The notes under the pieces are model-generated. The model was not told the origin of the DNA, did no database searches, and was given only the letters and a program-made list of their open reading frames with translations. Position numbers and translations under genes: made by a program. A stretch of DNA of 64,000 nucleotides, taken from NCBI GenBank assembly GCA_010909165.1, contig MU008178.1, positions 818,369-882,368 of the forward strand, written 5' to 3'. Source of the stretch: Anthoceros angustus. Lineage: Eukaryota; Streptophyta; Anthocerotopsida; Anthocerotales; Anthocerotaceae. The number at the start of each line of letters is the position of its first letter. The first letter of the stretch is position 1. Positions 11,469 through 23,760 of the stretch are shown here, one piece after another.

Positions 11469-11948
11469 CGTCAGCAAATGTCACTCCAGGTCATTCCAGA
11501 TCTGGAAACACTCCTGTCAGACGTCGAGGCGTATGAAACCTAATCAGACCTGCGAGGATGCATGTCGCGTCAGACACGAAGTTCACAACCATAGAACGCT
11601 GAAATCCATAGAAACCATGGCATCTACATCCTTCTGCCTGCAGAGAATCCTAATCGAGAAACAGCGCATACAAGAACAAGAAAAGCAAGTTTTTACTTGT
11701 ATACATTCTTCAGTTTGAACAGCTATGGGCGTGTTTACTGACCTCTCCTCGTCATAACTGAAAAATAGGGCAAAGCTCCTGATTCTCAGGGGCTTGACGG
11801 GTATGCTTGCAAGGAAGTCGGAAACTCCGAGAGGAAGTTGCATAAGGGCAATTTGAGCATAACGAATGCATCAGCTACGCCAGGAGGTTCTGTTATCAGC
11901 CCACCCGGACATTGATCTCCATCAGAGATCAGAAGGATGCGAGGGCGC
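11469..11948. other. Spacer between PPR-A and DRB gene b
   Basis: 480 bp containing the 5' flank of DRB gene b and the 3' flank of PPR-A. No gene or repeat is supported. Confidence 0.5.
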
Positions 11949-14900
11949 TCACAGTGGCATGACAGACAGATCTGCCGTGGACTCCATGTCGCAGCCTATC
12001 TGAGAGCTTAGTTCTTTGAGCATTTCAGCAACACGTTTGCTTGTGCTGTCTCCGACCCTAAACAAATGCACCTTCTGCTCATGTTCGATCCAGCTCTGCC
12101 CAGGTTTCTTGCGGGCACCTGTTCGTTGTCTGAGGTCATGGATCTCCTTGGCCCGCTCCCACATACCAGCTTGGGAGTAGATGTTTGCCATCAACACATA
12201 TGGTGATGAATGTTTCGGCTCCAAACGTATTGAGCACTCGAAGGCCTGTTTCCCTAGCTCCACATTGCCGTACTTTTGGCAGGCGCCTAGCAGGGACAAC
12301 CAAACTGTCAGATCAGGCTCCATGGGCATACTTGACAGAAGCGCTTCAGCCTTGCCGAAGAGACCTGCACGGCCAAGGAGGTCTACCATGCATGCATAGT
12401 GGTCAAGTCCTGGAGAGATGCCATGATCTCTTGTCATGGTTTCGAAGTATCCAAGGCCTCTGTCCACCATGCCAGAATGGCTGCATGCCGATAAGAGTGA
12501 CACAAATGTGACTCCATTGGGCTCCATGTCTGCCTGTAGCATCCGCTCAAAACACTCGAAGCACTTTCCACATTCGCCCTGTCGTGCATATCCTGCCAAC
12601 AATGCACTCCATGCTATTGCGTCAGGGTTGGGCAACAAGTCAAACACCTGCTGCGCATCCACCATGCTCCCACATTTCCCATATGCATGAATGAAAGCAG
12701 TTGCCACCACAAGATTCCACTCCAATCCATATTCAGCCCTCTCATGGTAGATCTGACGGCAAATGTCCAGAGCCCCAGAGTTACTGCAAGCTCTCAGGAT
12801 GCAGACAAACGTACTCTCATCAGGTTTCACACCATACGCCTGCATTTGAGCATACACCTCTAAAGCCTCGTCACTCTGTTCTTGGTCAGCATAACCTGCG
12901 ATCATAGCATTCCATGACACCACACGGCGTTCAGACAAATTGTCAAACACATGCCTTGCCTCCTTGACACTACCACAACTTGCATACATGTGAATAACGG
13001 AGGTGCTAACGAACGCATCTGAGGCATAACCCATGCGGACAATCTCATCGTGGATTGCCCTGCCTTTCCGCAGCGACTCCGCTTTCACGGACTCCTCACC
13101 CACAAGCATGCTACCTTCCTTGGCTGCCAGGCTGCTACATGCTGTGAGTACACTCACAAAGGTCCGTTCGTTAGGCCTTACTCCTCCTTCACGCATTTGA
13201 GAATACAGCAGCAAAGCTGCATCACCTTGTTCTTGCTCGGCGTAACCTTCAATCATTGCATTCCAAGACACCACATTGCGCAGGGACAACATGTCAAAAA
13301 TATGACGCGCATCCTCAATCTTCCCGCAGCTTGCAAACATATGCAAGGCACTGCTACCAACGAACACATCCGATTCATAACCCCCTTGTAGAACATCACT
13401 GTATATGGCCTTCCCCTGCTTCAGTGACTCCACTTTGACTGGTTTCCCATCCACGAGTTTGCTTGCTTCGTTGTCTGCAAGGCTACTGCATGCTGTGAGC
13501 ACACTCACAAATGTTCTGTCATTAGGTGTCAGCCCTTCCTCTTGCATTTTGTAGTAAAGTTGCACTGCTTTCTCGCCCTGTTCATGTTCCGCATACCCTG
13601 CAATCATCGCATTGTATGTCACAACATCATGCTCAGACAAGGTGTCAAAAACCTGACAAGCATCCACCACGCTCCCACAGCTTGCATACATGCTTACAAG
13701 GGCGCTACGGACAAACACGTTGGATTCATAGCCTTCGCTGACAACCGCATCAACTAATGCCTTCCCCTTCTGAAGGGACTGAACCTTGATCAATTGCCCA
13801 TCTATACGAGTGCTTGCTTCACAGGCTGCAAGGCTGCTGCAGGCTTTGAGAAGGCTAACATAAGTCCGAATATTTGGACTAACACCCTCTTGCTGCATCC
13901 GGGAGTAAAGCTGCAAAGATTCCTCACCCTCTTCCTGGTCGGCATAACCTGCAATCATGGCATTCCATAACACTGCATCACGTCGGGGTAATGCATCAAA
14001 TGCATTCCTTGCATCCACAATGCTACCACAGCTCGCATACATACTCACCACAGCAGACGCAACATACACATCTGACTGAGAACCTATCCTCTCAACTTGG
14101 TCACACACTGCTCTCCCCTTTTCCAGCGTCTCAGGTTTCAACATCCTCCCACCCACAGCTGTGCCCGCCTCTCTGTCTGCGAGGCTGCTACATGCTTTCA
14201 GCACGCTCACAAAGGTCCGTTCATTGGGTGTGACACCTTCTGCTTGCATCCGGCCGTAGAGCTCCCAAGCTTTCTCAGCCTGGCCTTGCTCTGCATATCC
14301 AGCAAGCATGGCATTCCATGACACTACACTGCGATCCGGCAGCGTATCAAACACCCGACAAGCATCTGAGATGCTCCCACAGCTTGCGTACTTATGAATG
14401 AGAGTGTTTCCAACGAACACATCCGACTCACATCTGTACTTGAAAGCATCACCATGTATCCGCTTAAGCTCTCCTAAGCTGCTGCAGGATTTGACAAGGC
14501 TGAGAAAGGTGTACTTGTTTGGCTTCACACCTTCCTGCAACATCTGCTGATAAAGCCTCAGAGCTTGCTGACCTTGCCCAGATTTCTCGAACCCTGCTAT
14601 GATCTCATTCCACGGGAAGACACTACGTCTGGACAATAGAGTGAACTCTTGCATGGCATCTGCAAGGCCTCCACACTTGACGAGCGTGCTGACCACAGAT
14701 TCTCCCAAAAACACATCCGAAGCCATCCCACTCCTCTTGATATGAAGTAGGACTTGTTTGGCCTGAGGCAGAGCTCTCTTCTTCGAGCATGCTTGCAGAA
14801 TATACCTGTAAGTCTGAACCGAAGGGACGCTGCCTTGCTGATCCAGCTGAAACAGAGTTTCCAGTGCCTTATCCAACCGTCCCTCATCACACAGACTCTT

Positions 14901-15182
14901 GAGTGTGGACGAATCCGCGGCATCGGACCCCTTGTTGCTGCAAACACTCTGCCATTTGGCTGTCAATGAGATGGTAGAAGCCATCCGTCGGGTGGTAGAT
15001 GAACACGGCTCAACCACGCGGCTCAAATCCCGGCATCTACCATGCCATCCATCCCCTAGGTCACAAAAACCCTTTATTATGGATGCAAGTGGATATGCTT
15101 TGTGTGGGCCTGTGCAGTCCTGTAGGGAAGATGTTCTCTCTGGAAGTGATGCGTTTGTGTAGTGGGAGCTGTTCCAGCCCAT
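11949..15182 (-). CDS. PLS-class pentatricopeptide repeat protein (PPR-A), E/E+ type
   Basis: An intronless frame of 1,077 residues; PLS-class PPR proteins bind organellar RNA in a sequence-specific way and usually guide C-to-U editing or processing. The first ATG is at 15182 ('MGWNSSHYTNASLPERTSS'); the frame extends to a GTG at 15242, which I do not use. About 20 PPR motifs follow, with recurring 'DVFV..ALVSMYASCGS..DA' and 'VVSWNAMIAGYAEQ' helices. The C-terminus holds 'GYFETMTRDHGISPGLDHYACMVDLLGRAG' (given here only in part as a family landmark), then E/E+ blocks 'PDLTVWLSLLGACQKYGN' and 'KKPGQSWIEHEQKVHLF'. There is no DYW deaminase domain, so an editing role would need a partner. It is the intact source of the PPR fragments at 25.4-26.7 and 37.7-40.3 kb. 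Confidence 0.95.
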   Translation of the reverse strand: MGWNSSHYTNASLPERTSSLQDCTGPHKAYPLASIIKGFCDLGDGWHGRCRDLSRVVEPCSSTTRRMASTISLTAKWQSVCSNKGSDAADSSTLKSLCDEGRLDKALETLFQLDQQGSVPSVQTYRYILQACSKKRALPQAKQVLLHIKRSGMASDVFLGESVVSTLVKCGGLADAMQEFTLLSRRSVFPWNEIIAGFEKSGQGQQALRLYQQMLQEGVKPNKYTFLSLVKSCSSLGELKRIHGDAFKYRCESDVFVGNTLIHKYASCGSISDACRVFDTLPDRSVVSWNAMLAGYAEQGQAEKAWELYGRMQAEGVTPNERTFVSVLKACSSLADREAGTAVGGRMLKPETLEKGRAVCDQVERIGSQSDVYVASAVVSMYASCGSIVDARNAFDALPRRDAVLWNAMIAGYADQEEGEESLQLYSRMQQEGVSPNIRTYVSLLKACSSLAACEASTRIDGQLIKVQSLQKGKALVDAVVSEGYESNVFVRSALVSMYASCGSVVDACQVFDTLSEHDVVTYNAMIAGYAEHEQGEKAVQLYYKMQEEGLTPNDRTFVSVLTACSSLADNEASKLVDGKPVKVESLKQGKAIYSDVLQGGYESDVFVGSSALHMFASCGKIEDARHIFDMLSLRNVVSWNAMIEGYAEQEQGDAALLLYSQMREGGVRPNERTFVSVLTACSSLAAKEGSMLVGEESVKAESLRKGRAIHDEIVRMGYASDAFVSTSVIHMYASCGSVKEARHVFDNLSERRVVSWNAMIAGYADQEQSDEALEVYAQMQAYGVKPDESTFVCILRACSNSGALDICRQIYHERAEYGLEWNLVVATAFIHAYGKCGSMVDAQQVFDLLPNPDAIAWSALLAGYARQGECGKCFECFERMLQADMEPNGVTFVSLLSACSHSGMVDRGLGYFETMTRDHGISPGLDHYACMVDLLGRAGLFGKAEALLSSMPMEPDLTVWLSLLGACQKYGNVELGKQAFECSIRLEPKHSSPYVLMANIYSQAGMWERAKEIHDLRQRTGARKKPGQSWIEHEQKVHLFRVGDSTSKRVAEMLKELSSQIGCDMESTADLSVMPL

Positions 15183-15569
15183 GATTGATGGAATGCGTGC
15201 GGCTGTGCGGTGTGGACGTCTTCTCGGTGGTGTCGCTGACACCTACTTCTTGCCAGGTGCGAGCTGATCTCCGCGTCCCGAATGGAAGTGTAAGCGTTGT
15301 CTTGCCTCTAGATTGGCACGTGAACATCTCGTCATTGTTCATGCTGTCTCAAGGTAGGCAGATACTACAAACGTTCTGAGGATGATCCAGCCTATCGGTG
15401 AAGAAGAAAACTCCATTATTTCACCTGGCTGACGAATCCTCACATGATGATTGCTTGAGGATTCTTTTGTTGAAGTGGACGAGGAGTGTCGTGTTGAAAT
15501 GGAATGAAGCTAGTGGGTGGTTAGTTGGTTCTGTCTCTCGGATTTTGGCCTTGCAACCAAATTGTAGGG
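15183..15569. promoter_or_regulatory. Divergent spacer between PPR-A and the truncated TBCC gene
   Basis: The PPR gene reads left and the TBCC relic reads right, so this spacer carries both 5' flanks. The same head-to-head layout recurs at 26747-27129 and 40320-40568. No TATA box or known operator stands out; the assignment rests on gene orientation only. Confidence 0.4.
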
Positions 15570-16163
15570 CGGAGACTTGGCGGGAGAAGGCGGCTCCCAA
15601 CAAGGTTACCGTTGCCCCAGGAAGCCTCCCCTCCACGGCCCTGGGCTCCGCACAGCTCACCAGCGTCCCAGGGATCCGCCTGTCCCACCAGGTGATCGTG
15701 AAGGAGTCCAAAAACATGCGAGGGCGAGTTCATGATCACGGACCTGAGCAATTGCAGGGTAGAGCTCAGAGGCACATGCCAGGCGCCCTTCATCCGTAGA
15801 GTGACGGACTGCCAGATCTTCGCCGGTCTCGTTACCTGCGTTGTTTTGTGGAGGGAATGTTTTGATGTTGGATTTGCCCCAGATACGGATTCCAACGGAT
15901 CGCCGACGCGGATTTCTATCTGCGAGTAAGGAGCAGGCCTGTGGTGCAGCATACTCGAGGGTGAGATGTGCGGCCTGCGCTTTCCGGTACCAGGTTGTGG
16001 ATTGGCATTTGGAGGCTTGATTGCAACTGAGTGTGAAGACGGGGCCTTGGGAGAATGTGGACGACTTCCGCTGGCTGGGCTCCACGCCGTTCCCAAGTTG
16101 GCTTGTGATTTCAGGTTACAGTGTCTGGCCGGGGATCTTGGGAAGGTGTGGAGGATCAGCTGG
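15570..16163 (+). pseudogene. Truncated tubulin-folding cofactor C relic, copy 1
   Basis: Homologous to the intact TBCC gene at 40569-41630. It keeps leader sequence ('agggcggag.cttggcg') and then jumps to the equivalent of about position 41026, so roughly 455 bp including the ATG and the N-terminal helical domain are lost. The C-terminal beta-helix domain remains recognisable: 'QLTSVPGIRLSHQVIVKES', 'EFMITDLSNCRVELRGTC' and 'DCQIFAG', then 'WENVDDFRW'. Several frame breaks and stops occur near 15720, 15880 and 16018. The deletion is shared with the copy at 27130-27729, so it predates that duplication. No function is expected. Confidence 0.9.
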
Positions 16164-16497
16164 TTTCTGCAAAAGAGGGCGGGTTGCAAGCCGGAATCAC
16201 TGAGCCTGTTTTGGGTGAATCTCCCCTTCATAATCCGCCTAAAAAAACTCACACAATTATCAAAACGTGTGTAGGTATCTACATCACCTGTGTGAGAGCG
16301 TATCTACTGGTATCACTGAAGTTGCCTCCGCCCCACGGTAGGTCATGGCAGCCACTTTGGACTGGCAGGAGTTATTCCATGCCATAGTCGTGGCTTCGCC
16401 ACTGGGAGACATGTCAACTATCTAACTGGGCCAACATCGCTCAAGAAAATCATGTATCTACCTAGGCTAAAGCACGACTTCCAGTGTGCAAAACTCC
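16164..16497. other. Spacer between TBCC relic and PDR1 3' end
   Basis: 334 bp between two convergent 3' ends, duplicated at 27730-28062. No gene is seen. Confidence 0.5.
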
Positions 16498-19400
16498 TCA
16501 TCGCCTTTGAAAAGTTGAGGTACTTGATGCTGAAGCCGAAGACAAACGCAAACAAACAACGAATCCCACATGCGCTACTACCACCCAGTCCAGAAAACCA
16601 GAATGCATCCCCATATCGTGTTGCAGAAATTCTTTCACCGTCTGGACAGAGGTACCATCCGGCAGTACTAAAGGGCTGTCGATGTCACCCAACTGAGACC
16701 CAACCAAACCATACAATGACCATGCCACAGGGTTGGCCCAATAATACCACCGCCACCAGATAGGGATTTGCTGCGCCACAACAAAGAACACACGACCACA
16801 TTTAGCCCACCTTGTACATCTGGAACAGCAATTTGTGAGGCAAGCCAAGAACTCCACTTACAGGACGCTGGATCATAAACCCTGCAAACAGATTCCACAC
16901 TCCATGGAAGGCGGATGACACGACAGTGGCCACTTCAAGGTTGGGCGTGAAGGAGACGGTCATCATCCCATACAGGGTAAAGTACAAAAGGGTGAAATAG
17001 CTGAAGAAGAGGAAGTAAAAGAATTTGGCTGCTGTCCACTCAAACTGGAACATGGAATAGACAATTACGCAATAGATAATAGTCTGGAGGAGTACATAGG
17101 GCAGCTCAATAACCACCTGCATCCCGAAAGTGCCCAATGTCAGTTCCAGCATAGGTCAGCGACAATCACAGAAGCAATCTAGCAGAAAGTGTGTATCTTA
17201 CTTGGCCAAAAGCGTAAGGCATTGCAGAATACATCCTGCCGCTCGTTCTCGGTAAAGACAGTTCTCTCAACCGAGACAACTGGCTGTATTGTGGATGCAT
17301 CGTTTAGTCCAATGAACAAGACGGCGGCATACAAGGCACCCATTACGTTGGAAACATCTTGAAAAGTTGAGCTGCAACAAGGAGGAACAATTTCAGTCCA
17401 AAACTGTCAGGTGCGGCCTCTCAGAATAAAGAAACGCGGGAAGGACCACCTACTGTTTCTTCCCCAAGCCCCAGAATATCGAGCCCAGCAAAGGGCAACA
17501 ATAATCGTGTAGAAAAATCCGAACAGCGTTGTGCGGAGGATTGCGCCAGTAGGACTTATGCTGCTTCCACAAGGTTGCTTGGCACTGGATCCAGAAAGAC
17601 TGTGCAAATTTGGTTGGAAACTGCAGCTCCTTGCGTCCGATCGTGGCTTGCTTAACTCCTCAATCAGCTCCTCGTTGCGTCTGCGGTAGGAAGCAGCCCA
17701 GTGGTTTTCAGCAAAATCTGAAATCTTGAGAGTTAATTACCACGACTGAACAAACAACTCGTGTCATGAGGTCTACCGATAGAGAGTCGATTGTTTATAC
17801 ACTTCAGCGAAATCAACACCAAGACGCTCCTCTTCCGACGCTGAGGTAACTTCCAACATCCATGTAGCTGGATTGTAACCATCCGGGATCTTAGGAACCC
17901 CTCAACGGCCTGCGATCAGCGGAGAATGTAGGCGACAATACAGTTAGAAGAAATGTAACACCTGCATGCTAATGAACGCTAATTTGGAAACATCAGAATA
18001 CGAACCTCAAAATAGGAGATAAGCTGGTTGGACTGTCTGCCCAATGGACCGGTGTAGATAACTCGTCCTCCTCTTTTCATCAACAAGAGCTGTAAAGTGG
18101 ACGATCATTAGAAACTGTGGCACGTTGCAGGATTTCACCAGCTTCGCCAGTAGTATCGAGCAGCAAATTTAATCACCACGGACCTCATCAAAAGCCTCGA
18201 ATATGTCGATGCTTGGTTGGTGAATGGTACACACCACAGTTCGACCAGTGTTAACAGTGTTCCGAACTGTCCTCATGACAATCGCTGCAGCACGGGCGTC
18301 TAATCCGGAGGTTGGCTCATCCATGAATATGACTGAAGGATTAGCAACAAGCTCCACAGCGATGGTTAGCCTCTTTCTTTGCTCTGTTGAGAGACCGGTT
18401 ACTCCTGGGAGACCGACCAAGGCGTCTCTCAGGGGACTTAGCTCCACAAGATCGATGACTTGATCAATAAACATCTGCACCACACCAAGAACACAAGTTG
18501 CTTTGGGCTTCAACGTTGCTTGTAAGGGGTGCGTCAGGATCAGGGGCTTGCTAGCTTGTGATCATGAGTGCTTACCAGTCGAGTCTTGGCATCAATGTCA
18601 GATGATAAGCGAAGCCAAGCAGAAATAAGATGGACTCGTAAACAGTTACGTTCGGTGAGTGTATGTCCTGCTGCTCACAGTATCCAGCAATCCGTGCAAA
18701 GGTCTCCTGTTTCTTGGGAAATCCGGACAAGCTGATCGCACCCTCAATATACCTCCTGTTTTCGTCCTGCCAATACATCCATTAGTGTCGTCTTCCTGCT
18801 CCGCTTACACCCATCAGTGCTGTTAAAACTCCTGGCTGGAACACTCCACTGATATTGTCCAACAGGTGCAGCCTGTTTTCAACAACCCTTGCTGCTTCAT
18901 CTCCTGCAACCAAAATTAGACACGAAGGTAAGTATGTGCACAAATGAATGTGACGACGACTTCCATAAGAAATTTATGGGTCTATTCAACCATGCAAAAC
19001 TTACAGGAGGCGTGTCCACGTAGTAGTTGATATCGTGAAAAGTTAATGCTAAGGGCTGGAATGGCAAAACCATTCCTTCTGAGGACCACCGATCTGGGAC
19101 AGTTCAATGTCATGAGAGGCAGGACGACCTGAGACACAGATTGATTAATATTGCCTGATCGCCTTACGGATTCGTGGGCTCAATGTCATCGTGAGAATAA
19201 CATAGAAAACACATAGCTAGATCTCAATTCTCATGGAATGAAGGGTACCGGTGTTACCGTCCTGGATGGAAGCAGTGGACGTTTCTGAGCTTGAATCGGA
19301 AGACCTCTCCTCAAGCATTTCCTTAGATACGGTTGCTTGGGACTTTCCAGTGGCTGCATTTCACCGCAGAAGGCAACAACCAGTAATCAGCTTATACATG

Positions 19401-22400
19401 TTGCTTGGGGTCTGAACAATAAGAGAATTCAGAAAGACCAGTTTAGACTGACGGATTACGAAGCCACATGAAGACAGCACCTATATCAGACACCGTAGAG
19501 GCTATTCCAGAGGCACTGAAGTGTCAAGTTGTCTCACGACTATGCATAGACTTCTGAACTTGAAAGATTGAAAGACTTACGGCTCAAATATTGAAGCGCC
19601 AACGTAAACAAGACATTGAAGAGGATATTATAACCAATGAGAGCAAGTGCTCCAATCCAAAACCATCTCTTATCTCTGAACATTCCGCGACTCTCCAGAA
19701 TCTGCTCGCCTATAGTCCACGCTGTTTGTCCATCCAAGATGAATTTCTGATGAAGAAACAGAAGTGGAAGCGTGAGATGGATTAATTTGTAGATTCATCA
19801 AGCACATTTTGAGCAGAATGCAAGAATCTGGCCGTAAGTACGTACCTTGGACCACCGAGGGCAAGAAACTCGTTTACACTGACAGCATTTTGACCGTACA
19901 TCATAGGCGATATCCAGTAGCCCCAAATCCACCACGGATGGATGTCCTCTGTTAGCACAACAAAACGTTAGGCCTTCAATTTGGAATCCGGAAAGAGGAG
20001 TGCCTCAGGTGTATCATTTCAGAAATAAGCCACTTACTTCTCGACATAATGAAACCTCCAAGTACGAAGACAATCAGGAGGAAAACGAGCCGACTGTGTT
20101 TGCTACGACCAGCGTCCCACTAATTGCGGCAATGAGTCTGAAAAGTCCTAAAGACATTTGATGGACCAAGAAGAACAAAAGAACTGGGAGAAAAATCTGC
20201 AATATGCACAGGTCCACAGAGAGTGATGATTAGAGATAAGAATCCTTGTAAGTTGATTGATGCCCGCAAATATATCCAACAAACTAATTGCCAAGCGGTT
20301 CAGGTCAATAGATCTAACCTGCTAGGCTCAAAACCAATAACATAGTATGTTAGAATGACCCAGATGCCTGATTCCAGCAGCGATAGAGGAACTTTTAGAA
20401 TCCAAGTAGGTAAAGTGAACGCCCACGCTGGGTACAAAAGCAGGTCCCTTTGCTTGTAGTACACTGGGAGTCGGTTTATAGTCATGACTAGCTCAGCAAG
20501 ACCATTGAACATCACATTGATCAGACCGAAAAGAGCCCCCATGTATTGCGATCCATCATTAACAGTGCCGTGATGCATTTCTGTGCGAAGAAACACTGTC
20601 ATAGTGATGCTGGCGACAATGGTTATCTGTGGGATGGTGACATACCGAGAAAGTCAGTCAAAAATATCCAGCCTTATCATGTAAATCAAAGACCTTTAAA
20701 TCTGAGACACATGTGCAGCAGCTCACCTGTACAACTTTGAAGACATAGACGAAAAGATTCCGCCGCAACAGGAGGACCTCTGTGGAGAAGCATGCCTTGA
20801 ACAGGTCCGCAGAACTGAGAGCATATTTCTTCTTGACTAACGCTGCAGGGTGACTTCTGGTCTTATCAAACGGGATGAGCATTTCGTAAACGAGCTCTTT
20901 TCCCACATGGAACCTCTTGAATTCAAGTGCGAAGGTGGGCACCGAGACATAAGCGTACGGTTTGGATTTATCAGACCAATACTGCTCTTGATCCTTTCTC
21001 GACGTCACCTGCAATTCGAAGACTTCACTGTACTTTTCCTCCTTTAAAACCATGCATTTCCAAACAACTACTGTACTCCTGCAGGCAAGATCACAATAAT
21101 ATCTGAGCATGCCACATTGTTAAAGTTAGTTTCATACCTCCTGCAGAAAATCGGCCACGCCCTTTCTGTCTGGACAAGTAAATCCCATCTCTTTAAAGAA
21201 GTCCAGAACTGAATTACGTGGTCCTTGATACACAATCTGGCCTTCAGAGAGAAGTATGAGGTCGTCAAACAGTTCGAAGGTTTCTGGTGCAGGCTGAAGT
21301 AGTGAAACCACCATGGTTCCATCCAGAAACTGTACAGACTGGCGCAGGAACTTCACGATTTGAAAGGTTGTCGAGCTATCAAGCCCCGTGGAGATTTCGT
21401 CCATGAAAAGAGCCCTGGCGGGGCCCACTAACATCTCCCCTGAAAATTCGCCACAACTCTTGGATCATCGCTCTACCTCCCGTCCCGTTGCTGGCTGTTT
21501 GCATTACTATCACTTTTACAAAACAAAAGTGAAGGGAAAAAACTAACCCGTAGTCACGCGCTTACGCTGTCCTCCTGAGACGCCCCTCATCATCTCATTT
21601 CGACAATAGTGTCCGCGCAAATTTCCAGGCCCAAGGTCTGTCATTGACAAATTAATCCGCACATAAGCATAATTACAATCGACTCCCATTTGCCCCATGG
21701 ACCTGCAGAAGCTACGCTAACTGACCTTTAGAATGCAGTCAGTTATGATGCTGGTAGTGGATCCTTGGACAGTTGCTGCCTGCAAAAGAGTCATACAGTT
21801 TTTTATCATGGGTTGAGTTGGTAAGCCGTTTCTCTCAATTCACCATATGGGAACTGGCCATTTCAAACTACCTTCATGAACGCGTCCAAATCCACATCCG
21901 GCTTGATGCCCTGCGCCCTCTCTTTCTCTAGAAGTTCAACTAGCATCCCTGCAAGATATTTGATATAGTAAGGATTTGCCAAGTCTTAATAATCCAACTT
22001 TGTATAAAATTGTTCCCATGTGACCCTTGCACCAGGTGATACAAGGTGAGTGGAGCATCGGAGTGGAGTATCTTACCATACCGTGCGCCAACACCTTGGC
22101 ATCTACCATAAAAATTGAGTGTTTCTCTAACCGTCATTTCACCAGCTTGTAGATCATTCTGGCTAATGTATGCCGAGGTTCTTCGGGGAACAAACTCATG
22201 TAGATCGTGGCCGTTGTATGTGACACCGCCTAATTTCTACAAATATACCCATTGAATGAGAGGGGGACTCAAACAAAGATTCAATGGCGCAATATCAAAA
22301 TAATTCCTTGGGCATTTATTAGAGCTACCTTGAGTTTGGGGTCTAGCTTTCCCGCCAAAGCAAGTAGGAAGGTGGTTTTCCCAGCATTTGGTGGCCCAAG

Positions 22401-23359
22401 AAGTAAGGTCATCCTGTCAAAATTTAAAAATTGTGTGAGATTATTGTGAGATGTGCCACTCACCCTTTGACCTCTGCAAGGTTATAAACAAAGAAAAAGA
22501 GAATTACACGGAGAGGAATGTGGCAATACCTTTTGGGACGAATAATCCCGCTTACTTCTTGCAAAATGGTAAGCTTTTGTTTCCTCGAAGGTGCTAAACC
22601 AATTTTCTCTAGTATTCCCTAAGCAAATTGTTCCATTCAAACATAAGAAGCATGCTATGTAAGAGTATTTTAATTGTAACCACACCATTCTCATTATTGA
22701 TAGATCATCTTTCCTTTGTTGTTTTCAATTATATTTATCTATCAAATTATCTATCTATCTATTTATGCAATCTCTCTACATCTATCCAATTGTTGTCATG
22801 TGTGCACACCTAGGAAAGCTGGAAAATTTCAGCACACAAAAAAGAAGCCCTCACCTCTGCTAAATTAAGTGTGGAGTTGAGGATTGTGGGAAGTGCTCGT
22901 TGGCCGACATGAACCATTGCTGTTACCGTTAATTGCTCAAACCGCACTTCAATTGTAGGCAACTCAATTCCAACTCTGCACATCCAATTCACATAAATCA
23001 ATCACTTGTAGTTTGATCTTGGGAGACCCCAATTATGCATGCTTTAACACTACAAACACAAATAGACATATTAAGGCAATTGATGTCTAGCATACGATCA
23101 AACGATTAATATTTTTAAGAAACCACTCATTGTCCTCCGCACTCTTGAGCCGCATGATGTTGGCAAGCAAGGCCTGCCTATCTTCAACACTAAGCCTTTG
23201 AACATCAACCTTTTGCAACGTGCTGATGTTACTCTCATTTACACTATGAAAAATTGCCGTTCGCACACGCCTATAGGTGGAGAGATTCTCTAGCGCAGCC
23301 CATTGGAGCTCCTCCTCCTCCTCCACCTTGTCTTCCATCCTGAAAGAGTGGGCGGCCAT
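16498..23359 (-). CDS. Full-size PDR/ABCG transporter (PDR1), copy 1, frame-interrupted
   Basis: Plant pleiotropic-drug-resistance ABCG pump, reverse order NBD-TMD-NBD-TMD, predicted in the plasma membrane. The first ATG is at 23359 ('[20 protein letters not shown]'). NBD1 has Walker A '[20 protein letters not shown]' (about 22350-22415) and Walker B '[16 protein letters not shown]' (about 21385). TMD1 contains '[18 protein letters not shown]' (about 20440). NBD2 has its Walker A remnant '[13 protein letters not shown]' region (18765-18830) and Walker B '[17 protein letters not shown]' (about 18290-18345). TMD2 ends 'LNFQRR' at the stop at 16498. Frame breaks occur where bases are missing relative to copy 2, for example near 17225, 18745, 18790, 18895, 20330 and 20530. 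Most look like sequence errors. The transported substrate is unknown. Confidence 0.88.
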
Positions 23360-23399
23360 GGCCTCCACAACTGCGTCTCTAGCTCCCCGCCTAGGTGGA

Positions 23400-23760
23400 A
23401 ACAAAAGAATTCAATCAAACCTGAGAGCCTCTCTAGATATAAGGGAAGTTATAGTTAGGAACCTATTCATCTTGGAATCTATCTCCCAGCATAGTATAAT
23501 ATGTTTGTACCACAAATCCATATAGTGTTATATTTCTATACCATAAATCTTAAAATAGGGCTAATCTTAAAATATCAGTAATTCATGTTCTAGAATAGTA
23601 TTATATGTTTATACCACACATTTATGTAATAGTATATATACCGTAAGTCCTAAATAATAATAATAATAAATATCTAGAATAATATTAAATATATTACATA
23701 ATTCTATATATTATTATATTTGTATACCACATATCAGTATTTTTGAACTGTCTGCTTTTC
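23400..23760. other. AT-rich spacer upstream of PDR1
   Basis: Strongly AT-rich DNA with repeated 'tatattattat'-like runs and an (AAT)n stretch near 23656. It is copied at about 34975-35335. It covers the probable promoter side of PDR1; no specific site can be named. Confidence 0.6.

Noticed and set aside
15183-15242. N-terminal extension of PPR-A to 15242
   Set aside because: The extension starts at GTG, not ATG, and adds only Arg/Pro-rich residues; the ATG at 15182 is preferred.
15521-16252. 243-codon minus-strand frame over the TBCC relic (and its partner at 26985-27737)
   Set aside because: It is antisense to recognisable TBCC beta-helix sequence and has no family features of its own; the length reflects composition.
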